A stretch of 64,000 nucleotides of DNA, from assembly GCA_963811825.1 (NCBI GenBank), contig CAWESS010000032.1, positions 110,720-174,719 on the forward strand. The letters run 5' to 3'. A program made the position numbers and the translations under genes. The notes beneath the pieces are model-generated. The model saw only the letters and a program-made list of their open reading frames with translations, ran no database searches and had not been told where the DNA came from. Positions 1-8,831 of this stretch are shown here, piece by piece. The DNA comes from Fodinibacter sp963811825. Its GTDB lineage: Bacteria > Actinomycetota > Actinomycetes > Actinomycetales > Dermatophilaceae. The first letter of the stretch is position 1; each line of letters opens with the position of its first letter.

Positions 1-307
1 CGGCGACCAGCCCGAGCCGGGTGCCACCACCGTCAGCCACGCACTCGTACGTGTAGTCGGCGGTCACCCCGCCCTGCACGGACCTCAGCGTGATGCTGCG
101 ACCCGGCTCCAGGGCCGCCACGGTGGCGAGACGCTCCTTGCCCCGCGCCGTGAACACCAGGGTCGAACCGGCGGCCAGCGGGCCCGGCGCCCGCACGGCA
201 TCCACGCCCGGCATCCACTGATCGGCGGTGTCCCAGTCGACGAGCCGTTCCCACACGGCGCCGACCGGTTGGCCGACCGTGGTGCTGGCGGTGAATGCTG
301 TCGTCAT
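1..307 (-). CDS. SRPBCC-fold protein, 3' end off the window
   Basis: Reading leftwards from the ATG at 307 gives about 102 codons before the window edge, so the C-terminus is missing. The protein starts MTTAFTASTTVG and continues with 'VWERLVDWDTADQWMPG' and strand-forming segments such as 'GSTLVFTARGKERL' and 'GRSITLRSVQGG'. This is the helix-then-sheet opening of small START/polyketide-cyclase-like (SRPBCC) proteins, which usually run about 140-160 residues and bind hydrophobic ligands. No catalytic residue can be assigned. It lies 69 bp downstream of the AraC regulator on the same strand and may share its transcript. The family call rests on pattern only; the substrate is unknown. Confidence 0.65.
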   Translation of the reverse strand, partial: MTTAFTASTTVGQPVGAVWERLVDWDTADQWMPGVDAVRAPGPLAAGSTLVFTARGKERLATVAALEPGRSITLRSVQGGVTADYTYECVADGGGTRLGLVA

Positions 308-376
308 CTGACGCTCCCATCGATGGTCGTTCGCCTCATGCTCCTGCCGCCGAGGCGCGCGGGCATTGGACGAACT

Positions 377-1213
377 TCACCTCTGGTCAGGGACGAATCC
401 GGCGGATGCCGCGGCCTCCTCGCGGTCGTAGGTCGCCCGTTGGGCGGCCGCGTACTCCGCAGGCGAGACACCGGTGTGCCGCTGGAAGTCGCGGATCAGG
501 TGCGACTGGTCGAACCACCCCAGCTCGGCCGCCAGGTCTGCCCACGCCACGCTCTCGTAGACGTCGATGTGGTCGAGCAGCCGGCGCATGCGCAGGATCC
601 GGGCGAGGGTGCGCGGGCTGAGCCCCACCTGCTCGGTGAACTGTCGGTCGAGGTGCCCGTGGCTGACGCCGAGCGTCGCGGCGATGTCACCGACAGGACG
701 GGCCGGGTCCGCCGCGAGCGCCGCCACGGCCGCCTCACAACGCTCGACCACCACGCGACTGAACGGCTCCGGCATCCGCACCGTGGCCTCGACGACGTCC
801 AGGGCCTCGTCCGCCGTGTCACACGACGACAGCGCGCGCCGCAGGGAGGCGGCCCGTGGCCAGACCGCCATCAGGTCCACCACGCACCCGCGAAGCCGCG
901 CCGGCGCGAACCCGAACGTCGGTCGACAGCCCACGGGCCGAGTGACGATGCCCACGCAGTAGGTCTCGCCCTGGGGCTCGTTGACGACCGGTCTGTCGTG
1001 GGGACCGATGAGGAAGCCCTGGTCGGTGGTGAGCGACGGTCCACCGCCGCTGGGTGTCAGGCGGATCGGGTCGCCGAGGACGACGGCGGCGACCGTGGAC
1101 CCGGTGGGCGCGATGCGCTCGCTCACCCCGGTGATGTGACCGCGGGCGAACCAGATGAGCTCGACGAACCGGCCGGCCTGGCCGCCAACCGTTCGGGTCT
1201 CGTACTCGAACAC
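377..1213 (-). CDS. AraC-family transcriptional regulator
   Basis: The C-terminal third carries two helix-turn-helix units: 'PVGDIAATLGVSHGHLDRQF' and then 'WADLAAELGWFDQSHLIRDF' followed by 'HTGVSPAEYAA', the standard AraC/XylS DNA-binding signature. The N-terminal 150 or so residues look like a small beta-rich sensor domain with an ARxHxxG-like stretch ('WFARGHITG'). I chose the GTG at 1213 because it lies 5 bp past the stop of the response regulator upstream. An ATG at 1276 would overlap that gene by 59 bp. It is co-directional with the two-component pair upstream and the SRPBCC gene downstream, so all four may be co-transcribed. The ligand is unknown. Confidence 0.85.
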   Translation of the reverse strand: MFEYETRTVGGQAGRFVELIWFARGHITGVSERIAPTGSTVAAVVLGDPIRLTPSGGGPSLTTDQGFLIGPHDRPVVNEPQGETYCVGIVTRPVGCRPTFGFAPARLRGCVVDLMAVWPRAASLRRALSSCDTADEALDVVEATVRMPEPFSRVVVERCEAAVAALAADPARPVGDIAATLGVSHGHLDRQFTEQVGLSPRTLARILRMRRLLDHIDVYESVAWADLAAELGWFDQSHLIRDFQRHTGVSPAEYAAAQRATYDREEAAASAGFVPDQR

Positions 1214-1217
1214 CCGG

Positions 1218-1868
1218 TCAACGTACTCGGCCGGTCTCGTGGGCCCAGATGGCGACCTCGACCCGGTTGCGGGCACCGAGCTTCCTCATCAGGCTGGCGA
1301 TGTGGGCCTTGACGGTGCTCGGGGTGATGTAGAGGTCGCTGGCGATCTCGTTGTTGGTGCGTCCTCGAGCCACCGGCAGGAGGACCTCTTCCTCGCGGGC
1401 GGTGAGCGGTTCGATCGGCTGCCGGGGCTGTGAGGTCGGTGAGTGCGCGAAGGCGGCCAGGAGCCGGACCGTCACGCTGGGTGCGATGAGTGCGTCTCCG
1501 TCCGCGGCTGCGTGGATGGCCTGGGTCAGCAGCGCAGGCCCGGCGTCCTTGAGCAGGAACCCGCGGGCGCCGGCCTTGAGGGCCCCGTGAACGTACTCGT
1601 CGAGGTCGAAGGTGGTGATCACGACGATCGGGAGGGGGTTGGCCACGTCGGGGCCGGCGAGGCGACGCGTGGCCTCGATGCCGTCCATCACCGGCATCCG
1701 GATGTCGAACAGGCCGACGTCAGGGCGCAGCTCGAGCGCCAGGCGCACTGCCTCGCGCCCGTCCGCGGCCGCGCCGACCACCTCGATGTCGGGTTGGGCG
1801 TCGAGCAGCATCGTCAGCCCGGAGCGCACGATGGGCTGGTCGTCGGCGATGAGGACCCGGATGCTCAT
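1218..1868 (-). CDS. NarL/FixJ-type response regulator
   Basis: 216 residues. The receiver domain starts 'IRVLIADDQPIVRSGL', with the acidic pair at D9-D10 and the probable phospho-acceptor D55 in 'GLFDIRMPVMDG'. The conserved lysine is in 'FLLKDAGP'. The C-terminal LuxR-type helix-turn-helix is 'LTAREEEVLLPVARGRTNNE' through 'STVKAHIASLMRKL'. The start overlaps the stop of the histidine kinase upstream by 4 bp (ATGA type), so the pair is translationally coupled and presumably cognate. Output genes are not evident; the neighbouring AraC gene is a candidate. Confidence 0.95.
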   Translation of the reverse strand: MSIRVLIADDQPIVRSGLTMLLDAQPDIEVVGAAADGREAVRLALELRPDVGLFDIRMPVMDGIEATRRLAGPDVANPLPIVVITTFDLDEYVHGALKAGARGFLLKDAGPALLTQAIHAAADGDALIAPSVTVRLLAAFAHSPTSQPRQPIEPLTAREEEVLLPVARGRTNNEIASDLYITPSTVKAHIASLMRKLGARNRVEVAIWAHETGRVR

Positions 1869-3013
1869 CGTGGCGTCCCGGTGCGGGGCAGGTTCGCCTC
1901 GACCCGCCAGCCGTGGTCGGCGGTGGGGCCCGCGTGGAACGTGCCGCCGAGCATCGTGGCGCGCTCGCGCATGCCCACGAGGCCGTAGCCGGCCGGGGCG
2001 CGACCGGTCGACCCGATGGAGCCGTCGTCGTCGACGGTCAGTCGGACCTGGTCGGTGTCACCGGTGACGGCCACGGTGACGCGGGTGGCGTGGCGGGCGT
2101 GGCGTCGAGCGTTGGTGACGGACTCCTGGGCGAGGCGGTAGATCGCGGACCCGACCGCAGGGCTGAGGTCGTCGAGCTCGCCGGCGAGCGTCACCTCGAC
2201 GCACGGACGCATCCGGCCGTCTGTGGCGAGCTGCTCGACCTCGGCCATGCCCGGCTGTGGTGCGAACTCGGTGTCGTGCGGAGCGCGCAGGACGCCGACG
2301 ATCTCGCGCAGCTCGGTGAGAGTTCGGGTCGCCGCGTCCTCGATGGTGGCCAGGGCTTCGACGGCCCGCTCGGGGTGGGAGGCCGCGACGGCACGTCCCG
2401 CCTGAGCCTGGATGGCGATGCCCGAGACGTGGTGGGCGACGACGTCGTGCAGCTCACGCGCGAGCTGTTCGCGCTCGCGGGCCTTGGCTTCGTCGATGTC
2501 GCGGATGCGGATCCTCGCGCCGAAGCGGATCGCGGCCCCGAGGGCTGCGGCGGTGAGGAAGAACGCATATCCCGCGACCTTCTCGGCCAGGCCGGTCGAC
2601 TCGGCCACGAGGGTGGTGGTCAGCCAGACCAGGATCAGGCCCAGTCCGCCTGCGGCCTCCCGACCGGAACCCCACCGGAACAGGGAGTAGGTCAGGACCA
2701 GGGTGGCCGAGACGCCGACGGGCAGTGCGCCGTGCGGTCCGGTGGCGATCCTGACGATGTCGACCACCGCCAACGTGCCGAAGGCGATCGCGACCGCGAG
2801 GAGCGGGTGCGTGCGTCGCCACGGCAGGGGGGCGACGGCCGCCAGCGCAGCGATGAGCAGCACCGGGAGCGGTGCCATGTCCTCGCGGAGCACCGCTTCG
2901 GCCACGGACCAGCACAGCAGGACGGCGACCAGGACCCAGTCCCGAGGCAGCGGGCCCGGGGCGTTCGAGGGCCGAGGTTCGGCCCACAGCGATCGCAGTG
3001 CGTCGGGGACCAT
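1865..3013 (-). CDS. Sensor histidine kinase (HisKA_3 family)
   Basis: 382 residues. The N-terminal half has several hydrophobic membrane segments ('DWVLVAVLLCWSVAEAVL', 'PVLLIAALAAVAPLPW', 'SATLVLTYSLF' and others). The phospho-accepting histidine is in 'ARELHDVVAHHVSGIAIQAQ', typical of kinases paired with NarL-type regulators. The ATP-binding domain shows 'LAQESVTNARRHARHATRV' (N box), 'DDDGS' and 'GYGLVGMRERATMLGG' (G box). It overlaps the response regulator downstream by 4 bp. The signal is unknown. The reading frame is intact, which suggests sequence quality is good here. Confidence 0.93.
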   Translation of the reverse strand: MVPDALRSLWAEPRPSNAPGPLPRDWVLVAVLLCWSVAEAVLREDMAPLPVLLIAALAAVAPLPWRRTHPLLAVAIAFGTLAVVDIVRIATGPHGALPVGVSATLVLTYSLFRWGSGREAAGGLGLILVWLTTTLVAESTGLAEKVAGYAFFLTAAALGAAIRFGARIRIRDIDEAKAREREQLARELHDVVAHHVSGIAIQAQAGRAVAASHPERAVEALATIEDAATRTLTELREIVGVLRAPHDTEFAPQPGMAEVEQLATDGRMRPCVEVTLAGELDDLSPAVGSAIYRLAQESVTNARRHARHATRVTVAVTGDTDQVRLTVDDDGSIGSTGRAPAGYGLVGMRERATMLGGTFHAGPTADHGWRVEANLPRTGTPR

Positions 3014-3176
3014 GCGGTGAGCCTAGGCACCCCACGTGGTCGGCGTATCCGCCGAAAGTACGACAGGACGACTGTGCCAGGGGCCAGGTCAGATCAGGCT
3101 CCGGGGCTGATGTGCCCGCCGACGGCATCCGTGAGGGTTGGAAGACACCCACCCCACCAAGCCGACGGAGCTCCTG

Positions 3177-3674
3177 ATGACACCTCGACCCCACACCGCG
3201 CTGGAAGACCTGCGCCTGCCCGTGCAGGCCAAGCTGGCAGCAGCATGGGCCACCTTCATGTTCCTCTACATCTACGTGGACATCCTCGGCTTCTACAAGC
3301 CCGGCGTCGTCGATGACATCCTGGTCGGCCGCGTCTGGGAGTTCGACATCACCCCGACCTGGGCGATCACGGCGCTGACCCTCCTGGCGATCCCGATCTT
3401 CATGGTCGCGCTGTCGATGACGCTGCCCGCCCGGGCCAACCGCATCGCGAACCTCATCGTGGCCTCGATACAGGTCCCCTTCGCGGCATTCAACGCGTGG
3501 GGCGAGGTGGGCGAGCCGTGGATGTACTTCTACATCCTCGGCGTCGCACTGGAACTGGTCGTTCTCGCCTTCATCCTTCGCTCCGCCTGGGCCTGGCCCC
3601 GCCGCACCACATCACCAGCGGCCGCGGCAACCGGCTCGCTCAGGGAGTCGCTCCGCACGCCGCAGCAGGCGTGA
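3177..3674 (+). CDS. Small four-helix membrane protein, DUF6326-like
   Basis: 165 residues from the ATG at 3177, which has a GGAG 7 bases upstream. An ATG at 3138 in the same frame lacks such a site. Four hydrophobic segments are visible, including 'WATFMFLYIYVDILGFY', 'WAITALTLLAIPIFMVAL', 'IANLIVASIQVPFAAF' and 'YFYILGVALELVVLAFIL'. The 'YIYVDILGFYKPG' stretch and overall spacing match proteins annotated as DUF6326, from memory. It is divergent from the kinase at 3013 with a 163-bp gap that probably holds both promoters. It may be a target of that two-component system (inference). Confidence 0.75.
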   Translation: MTPRPHTALEDLRLPVQAKLAAAWATFMFLYIYVDILGFYKPGVVDDILVGRVWEFDITPTWAITALTLLAIPIFMVALSMTLPARANRIANLIVASIQVPFAAFNAWGEVGEPWMYFYILGVALELVVLAFILRSAWAWPRRTTSPAAAATGSLRESLRTPQQA

Positions 3675-3753
3675 CTCGTTCGCGCCGGACTCGGCAGCGT
3701 CGCCTGGTCGCCAGTCACCCCAGTCCTGCGGAGCGGCCGGATCACCGATCCAG

Positions 3754-4407
3754 CTACCCCGTGGTTGGTCGCACGCCGAGCCAGGTGAGCACGGCCAGGA
3801 CGCGGCGGTTCTCGTCGGCCGACTCGTGCAGGTCGAGCTTGGCCAGGATGCTGGCGACGTGGGTCTCGACGGTGCGGTCAGTCAGCCACAGTCGCTTGGC
3901 GATGCTGGAGTTCGTCCGGCCCTCCGCCATGAGCGAAAGGACCTCGCTCTCGCGCGCCGTCAGCACCGCCAAGGGGTCGTTGGTGCGCGTGTGCCCCAGC
4001 AGGGTTGCCACCACTTCCGGATCGAGTGCCGAACCTCCAGCAGCAACCCGGCGCAGGGCGTCCAGGAAGTCGTCGACGTCGAGCACCCGGTCCTTGAGCA
4101 GGTAGCCGACCTTGCCGCTCGCCACCAGGTCCACCGAGTGCCGGGTCTCGACGTGTTGCGAGAGAAGGACGATGGCGAGCTCGGGATGCCGGCTACGCAG
4201 TTCGCGTGCCGCGCGGGCGCCGTCGTCGGTCAGGTCGGGCGGCATCCGGACGTCGATGATCGCGAGGTCCGGATCCGCCGACTCCACCGCCTCGATGAGA
4301 CTCGGCGCGTCGGCCGCCTTGGCGACCACGTCGTGTCCCGCGTCCTCCAGGAGCCGAGCCAGACCTTCGCGAAAGAGCGCCGAGTCCTCACCGATCACGA
4401 CGCGCAT
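3754..4407 (-). CDS. NarL/FixJ-type response regulator
   Basis: 217 residues. The receiver opens 'MRVVIGEDSALFREGLARLL', the phospho-acceptor is probably D52 in 'AIIDVRMPPDLTDDG', and the lysine is in 'YLLKDRVLD'. The C-terminal LuxR-type HTH is 'LTARESEVLSLMAEGRTNSS' with 'RTVETHVASILAKLDL'. Its start overlaps the end of the kinase gene by 13 bp, so the two are a coupled pair. The receiver resembles LiaR/DegU-like regulators in which the kinase has a large membrane sensor. Confidence 0.95.
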   Translation of the reverse strand: MRVVIGEDSALFREGLARLLEDAGHDVVAKAADAPSLIEAVESADPDLAIIDVRMPPDLTDDGARAARELRSRHPELAIVLLSQHVETRHSVDLVASGKVGYLLKDRVLDVDDFLDALRRVAAGGSALDPEVVATLLGHTRTNDPLAVLTARESEVLSLMAEGRTNSSIAKRLWLTDRTVETHVASILAKLDLHESADENRRVLAVLTWLGVRPTTG

Positions 4408-6364
4408 GGCAACGCCGCCTCCACGACCGTCCCTCGCCCCACGAGGCTGTCCACCGTCAGTGACCCACCGAGAGCAGCGACGCGGTCCGCGAGCCCGGAC
4501 TCCGGGCTCAGCGTCGCGCCACCCCGACCGTCATCGCTGACGCGGACCACGACCTGTCCGTCGACCCGGTGGATCCGCAGCTCGATGGTGCTCGCGTCCG
4601 CGTGCTTGATCGTGTTGGCCACCGCCTCGCTGACGACGAAGTACGCCGTGGTGGCCACGTTGTCGGGCAGCGGCTCCGCGTCGATGTCCAGCTCCACCAT
4701 CACGGGGAGGGCGCTCACCAACCGTGACAGTGCGGCCGGTAGGCCGTCGTCGAGGCTGCTGGGCCGGATGCCGTGGGCGATCTGTCGCAGTTCGGCGATC
4801 GCGGTGCCGAGCTCAGCGACACACTGGTCGAGCAGGTCGTGGGTGTCGACGGTGCCGTCGTCCAGGTGACGTTGCGCGAGCCGAATCGCCATCCCCAGCG
4901 ACACGAGCCGTTGTTGCGCACCGTCGTGCAGGTCGCGCTCGAGCCGGCGACGTTCGTCGAACCCGATCTGAACCAACCGAGCCCGGCTCGACTCCACCTG
5001 CCGCAGGGCTTGGCCCAGCTCGAGGCGTAGCCGGACCATCTCGAGGAGGGTGGCCGCGCGCTCGCCCACCTCACGCAGCAGCTCCGGCGAGACCAGCCCG
5101 GTATCGCTCCTCAGGACACCGACCGGCTGGTTGGCGAGCTCGACGACGTGACCCCCTGCTGCCTCAACCCGTTCGCCGCCCGCATCGAGGTAGTGGCCAC
5201 CCTCGGGCAGGAGGTACCCGACGCGGAGGGAGGGATCCCGAAGCGCCTCGCGCAGAACGGTTTCCAGCTCCTCCGGCGCGCGACTCCCGATCGTGACGTC
5301 GTCCTGTAGTGAGGCCAGGGCCTTGTAGCCGGCACGGCGCGCTGGGTACAGCCGTCGGTCCACCCACTCCTGCAACCGGTGAAGCAAGGGGGCGAGCGCG
5401 GCAGCGCCCAGAGCCGTCGCGACAGCGGCCGCGAGTGACGACTGCTGACCGAACGCCAGTCCCACCACCGTCGAGGCGCCGACATAGAGCAGCAGGAGGG
5501 CGGCCGACACCAGAGCCCACTTGACGGTGCTCGCCAGCGCCCGGTCGACGTCGTACAGGTCGTACCGCAGGATCGCGATCGCCGTGGTCAGGGGGATCAG
5601 GGCCAGGCCGACCAGGCCGACCGCAGCGCTCAGCCACGCCGTGCGGCCCAACACCACGATCTCGACCAGGCACAGCACGGGGTACGCCACCACCGCCAGA
5701 CCGCTGAGCGACAGCCACCGCAGCTGCACCCGGTGCACGGCATCGGCCCGTCGGTACCGCGCGACGAGCGACAGCCACGCACGCCAGCACCAGGGCGAGC
5801 ATGCCCGACGAAGGCGACGAGACCCACCACCTCGAGCCACACCGGCGGCGCTCCGAAGGGGCGCTCGAGGTTCGCCAACGGGGGAAGGAAAGGCACGGCA
5901 TCCAACGCTCCGTACGCCTGGTTGACCAGGGTGCAGGTCACCAGGGCCGCCGGCACCCAGCGCCAACGCGGGCTCGGCAGGCGGCCGTCGGGGAAGGTGA
6001 GGCAGAGCAGCGCGATCGCCACGAGCACCCACCAGGCGCTCTCCTCCACGGAGGCAACCAGCGGGGCCCACCCCGACGCGTCACCACTCTGCGCGAGCAG
6101 CGCCCAGGCCGTGCCGCGCAACACCACGAGCGACGTGGTGAGACCAACGAAGGCGAGCAGGGCGCCGACCAACGGCTGTGCCTGCCTGGCCACGAACACC
6201 CCGAGCACCGCGGCCAGCGGAGTCACCGCGAGCCCGACCGCGACGTTCGCCCACGCCTCGGGCGTGGACGCCAGGGCGGCGAGCACGACGGCGGCAGCGA
6301 GCGCACCCGCGGCACCAACCGCGAGCACGGTCGCGAGGTGACGCAGCCACGGCGAACGGGCCAT
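4395..6364 (-). CDS. Membrane sensor histidine kinase, frameshifted
   Basis: About 655 residues starting MARSPWLRHLATVL at 6364. The first 230 residues form a run of hydrophobic helices ('VLAVGAAGALAAAVVLAA', 'SAWWVLVAIALLCLTF'). A second membrane block follows ('GLAVVAYPVLCLVEIVVL', 'LVSAALLLLYVGAST'). Then come a GAF-like spacer, the H box 'RRRLERDLHDGAQQRLVSLG', the N box 'VSEAVANTIKHADAS' and the G box 'DDGRGGATLSPESGLADR'. The frame breaks twice between about 5760 and 5805, in the stretch reading 'VGLVAFVG/MLALVLACVA/YRRADAVHRV'. The protein is otherwise complete, so I read these as sequencing errors. It is coupled to the regulator at 4407. Confidence 0.88.
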
Positions 6365-6507
6365 CCCCACAATGTAGGGCTGAAGCCATTCCCCTGACTC
6401 CGTGCTGGCACGGAGGCCCTGACCCGTGACTGCCACGAGGCGCAGCGGCCACCGTGGCTCCTACGGTCGTGGCACGTTCAATCCGCCCCTGGACCATGGA
6501 GAACACG

Positions 6508-7188
6508 ATGACCACGACGCAGTACCCCAGCCCCGTCACAGACCTCACACCATCGCCCAGCCGGGCACGCCGCGCCATCGTCGCCGGCGGCCTCGCCGTC
6601 GGATCCCTCACCATCGCTGTCCTGCTGCTGACGACGCCATGGGGTGAGCGAGACGCGCTCGACTACGCAAGCCTCGCCCCGATTCGTGACAGCGTCTGGA
6701 CCGGCCTCCTCGTGGACGGCTTCGCCTTCGCCGTCGTCGGCGTCACCGTCGGCCTCGCGGTCTGCGGGCTGGCCCGCTCCCGCGGTGCCACCCTGGCGAC
6801 CATCGGTGCACTGCTCACCAGCCTTGGCGGGATCGCGTTCGCCATGGGCGCCTCCGCCTTCGCCTCGCTCGCCTGGCACGTCACCGACACCTCGCTGGTG
6901 AACGCCACCGACGGCGCTGCGCTGCTCACCTACGCGGTCGACAGCCCGCTGCACGGCATCGCGGTGCAGATGGTCGGCTTCCTGAGCTTCACCGTGGGCC
7001 TGGTCCTGCTCGCCATCGCGCTGCTGCGTGCCGGCACCGTGCCGCGGGCGCTGCCGATCTCGATGCTCGCGCTCCTCGCCGCCCAGTTCGCGCCCATCCC
7101 TCAGCGGGCACTCGACGTCATCCAGATCGTGCTCATGGCTTCACTGATCGGCGTCGCGGCCAGGTACTACGCGAACACGGTCCGCTGA
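6508..7188 (+). CDS. Integral membrane protein of unknown function
   Basis: About 226 residues with six likely membrane helices: 'AIVAGGLAVGSLTIAVLLL', 'GLLVDGFAFAVVGVTVGL', 'TIGALLTSLGGIAFAMGA', 'VQMVGFLSFTVGLVLLAIAL', 'PISMLALLAAQFAPI' and 'IQIVLMASLIGVAA'. I chose the ATG at 6508, with GGAG about 7 bases upstream; one at 6496 is also in frame. It is transcribed divergently from the kinase gene at 6364 across a 143-bp gap, so it may be regulated by that two-component system (inference). I do not recognise the family. Confidence 0.8.
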   Translation: MTTTQYPSPVTDLTPSPSRARRAIVAGGLAVGSLTIAVLLLTTPWGERDALDYASLAPIRDSVWTGLLVDGFAFAVVGVTVGLAVCGLARSRGATLATIGALLTSLGGIAFAMGASAFASLAWHVTDTSLVNATDGAALLTYAVDSPLHGIAVQMVGFLSFTVGLVLLAIALLRAGTVPRALPISMLALLAAQFAPIPQRALDVIQIVLMASLIGVAARYYANTVR

Positions 7189-7420
7189 CGCGGCCAGGTG
7201 GTTCACTCTCGCCCTCGTGACCACCCGGGTTGGTGTGTGACTCGGCGTCAGGCATCTCGATCGCCCAGCCGAGTGGTCGTCGAGACCTCGCCCTGCCCCG
7301 AGCTGGTGCAGGCGGTGAGCGCCACACGGAGCACCAGTGCCGCGACCGGAGGCTGGGGCCCTCGCTCCCACGACGGCGTGGCTGTGCACCCCGCCGGGGC
7401 CGGCAGGGTGCGGGGCGGGG

Positions 7421-8715
7421 TCACGCTGGTTCTTGTGCCGCTCGGGTCGCGAGGAGCCGGTCGTACGAGCCGACCGTGAGATCCCACTCGACCCGGCTGC
7501 CGGTGTCGTCCTCGACGAGTGCTCCCGCGTACCTCCGGGTGTGGACCACCGTGTGGTGCCGCTCGCACAGCAGCGCCGCGTTCGACAGGTCGGTCGGCCC
7601 GCCATCCGCCCAGTGCACCAAGTGGTGCGCGTCCGCCCATTGGCCAGGCATGTCGACAGCCCGGATAGGTGCAGTGCCCGTCGCGGAGCCAGAGCCGCTT
7701 GATCTGAGCGGAGGTGAACAGCCGCACGTCCCTGCCGAGGTCGACCACCGCACCGGTGACACCCAGCACCGTGGGGACGATCGTGGCGTCACACGCCAGG
7801 CGCCGCACCGTCTCGGGCGCGAGCAGGGTGCCGGCCTCCGGCCCGCCAACGATCACTCCGGCACCTCGGAGGCCGCTCTGCAGCGTCTCGAGGTCGACGG
7901 TGACGAACAGCTGGCTCTTGGTGTGCCGAGGACCCTGATCGGCGGTCGCCACCGCCCGACGGACCAGCGTCACCAGGGCATCACCCCGTCGGCGGTCGCT
8001 CGAGCGAAGGTCACGCTCCCCCTCCACCGGTGCCGGCGCGGACAACGGGCCCAGCGCCGCCTCCAGCACCGCTTTGCCCTCAGGGTCCAGCGTGAGCCGG
8101 TACTCGGCCACGCCCATCTCGTCCACGAACGGCTGCGACAACGACACGAACCGCTTGGTCGCGTCCTGCTCGCGCTGCAGCTGACCGTCGACCCCGTACT
8201 TCGCCAGCAGCTCGGGACGCAGCTTGCGACACTCCCGCGGACCTTCCTCCGCCGCGATCCGGATCAACCCGTCCAACACCGTCGGCCGTGCGTCCTCGGC
8301 CACCAACGGCAACAGCTTGTCTGCCTCGGACACGACCACAGCGGCACTTCGCACCGGCAGCGACACCCGAGAGCACGGCATCCTTGACCGGCGCGCTCCC
8401 GGCCACCGCGAACGCCTGCGCCACCGCGACCACCTGGCCCGCCCCGCCGGCCAGCGTCGACGGCGCATGCCGACGCACCCAACCCACCGGCGTCAAGGCC
8501 TCAGCCCCAGAACCGATCTCGCCCCGAGCGAGCGCCTCACCGGTCACAACCACCCGTGCCGCCTCCCCCGCGACCACCATCGCGTCGGCCACACCCATCA
8601 CCTGCTCGAGCTCGGTCGAACCGGCCCGCCACAGCTCACCCTCGATCCCGCGGCACGCCTCAACGCCAGCCGCGATTCGCGCAAGCCGTTCGTCGAGTGG
8701 AAGCCCCCCTGCCAT
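7421..8715 (-). CDS. DUF222-HNH endonuclease-like protein, frameshifted
   Basis: About 430 residues in three frames. The N-terminus 'LARIAAGVEACRGIEGELW' and the middle region ('EADKLLPLVAEDARPTVLDG' through 'YRLTLDPEGKAVLEAALGPL') are the actinobacterial DUF222 domain. The C-terminal HNH is 'RDGHCTYPGC', then, after a frame break near 7645, 'DAHHLVHWADGGPTDLSNA' and 'LLCERHHTVVH'. A second break lies near 8375. These proteins are numerous in actinobacteria; their biological role is not established. The first break sits inside the nuclease motif, so either it is an error or the nuclease is dead. A second, intact family member lies at 28991-30571. No IS ends are seen. Confidence 0.8.
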
Positions 8716-8831
8716 GCGTTAATCGTACAGACGTCCACCGACAGGGCGCCGAGTTGTCCACAGGCCCGACCACCACGCGCAGGGCCCTCTCTGAGCCCCA
8801 CGGCACCCCCACGACATGGTTCGATGAGGGC

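Noticed and set aside
1913..3316. 467-codon plus-strand open frame over the first histidine kinase
   Set aside because: It is antisense to a clear kinase with all its motifs, and its composition (Gly/Arg/Asp-rich) is typical of high-GC shadows.
7421..8715. HNH gene as part of a group II intron or mobile intron
   Set aside because: The DUF222 domain and length match the common stand-alone actinobacterial family. No reverse transcriptase or intron ends are seen.
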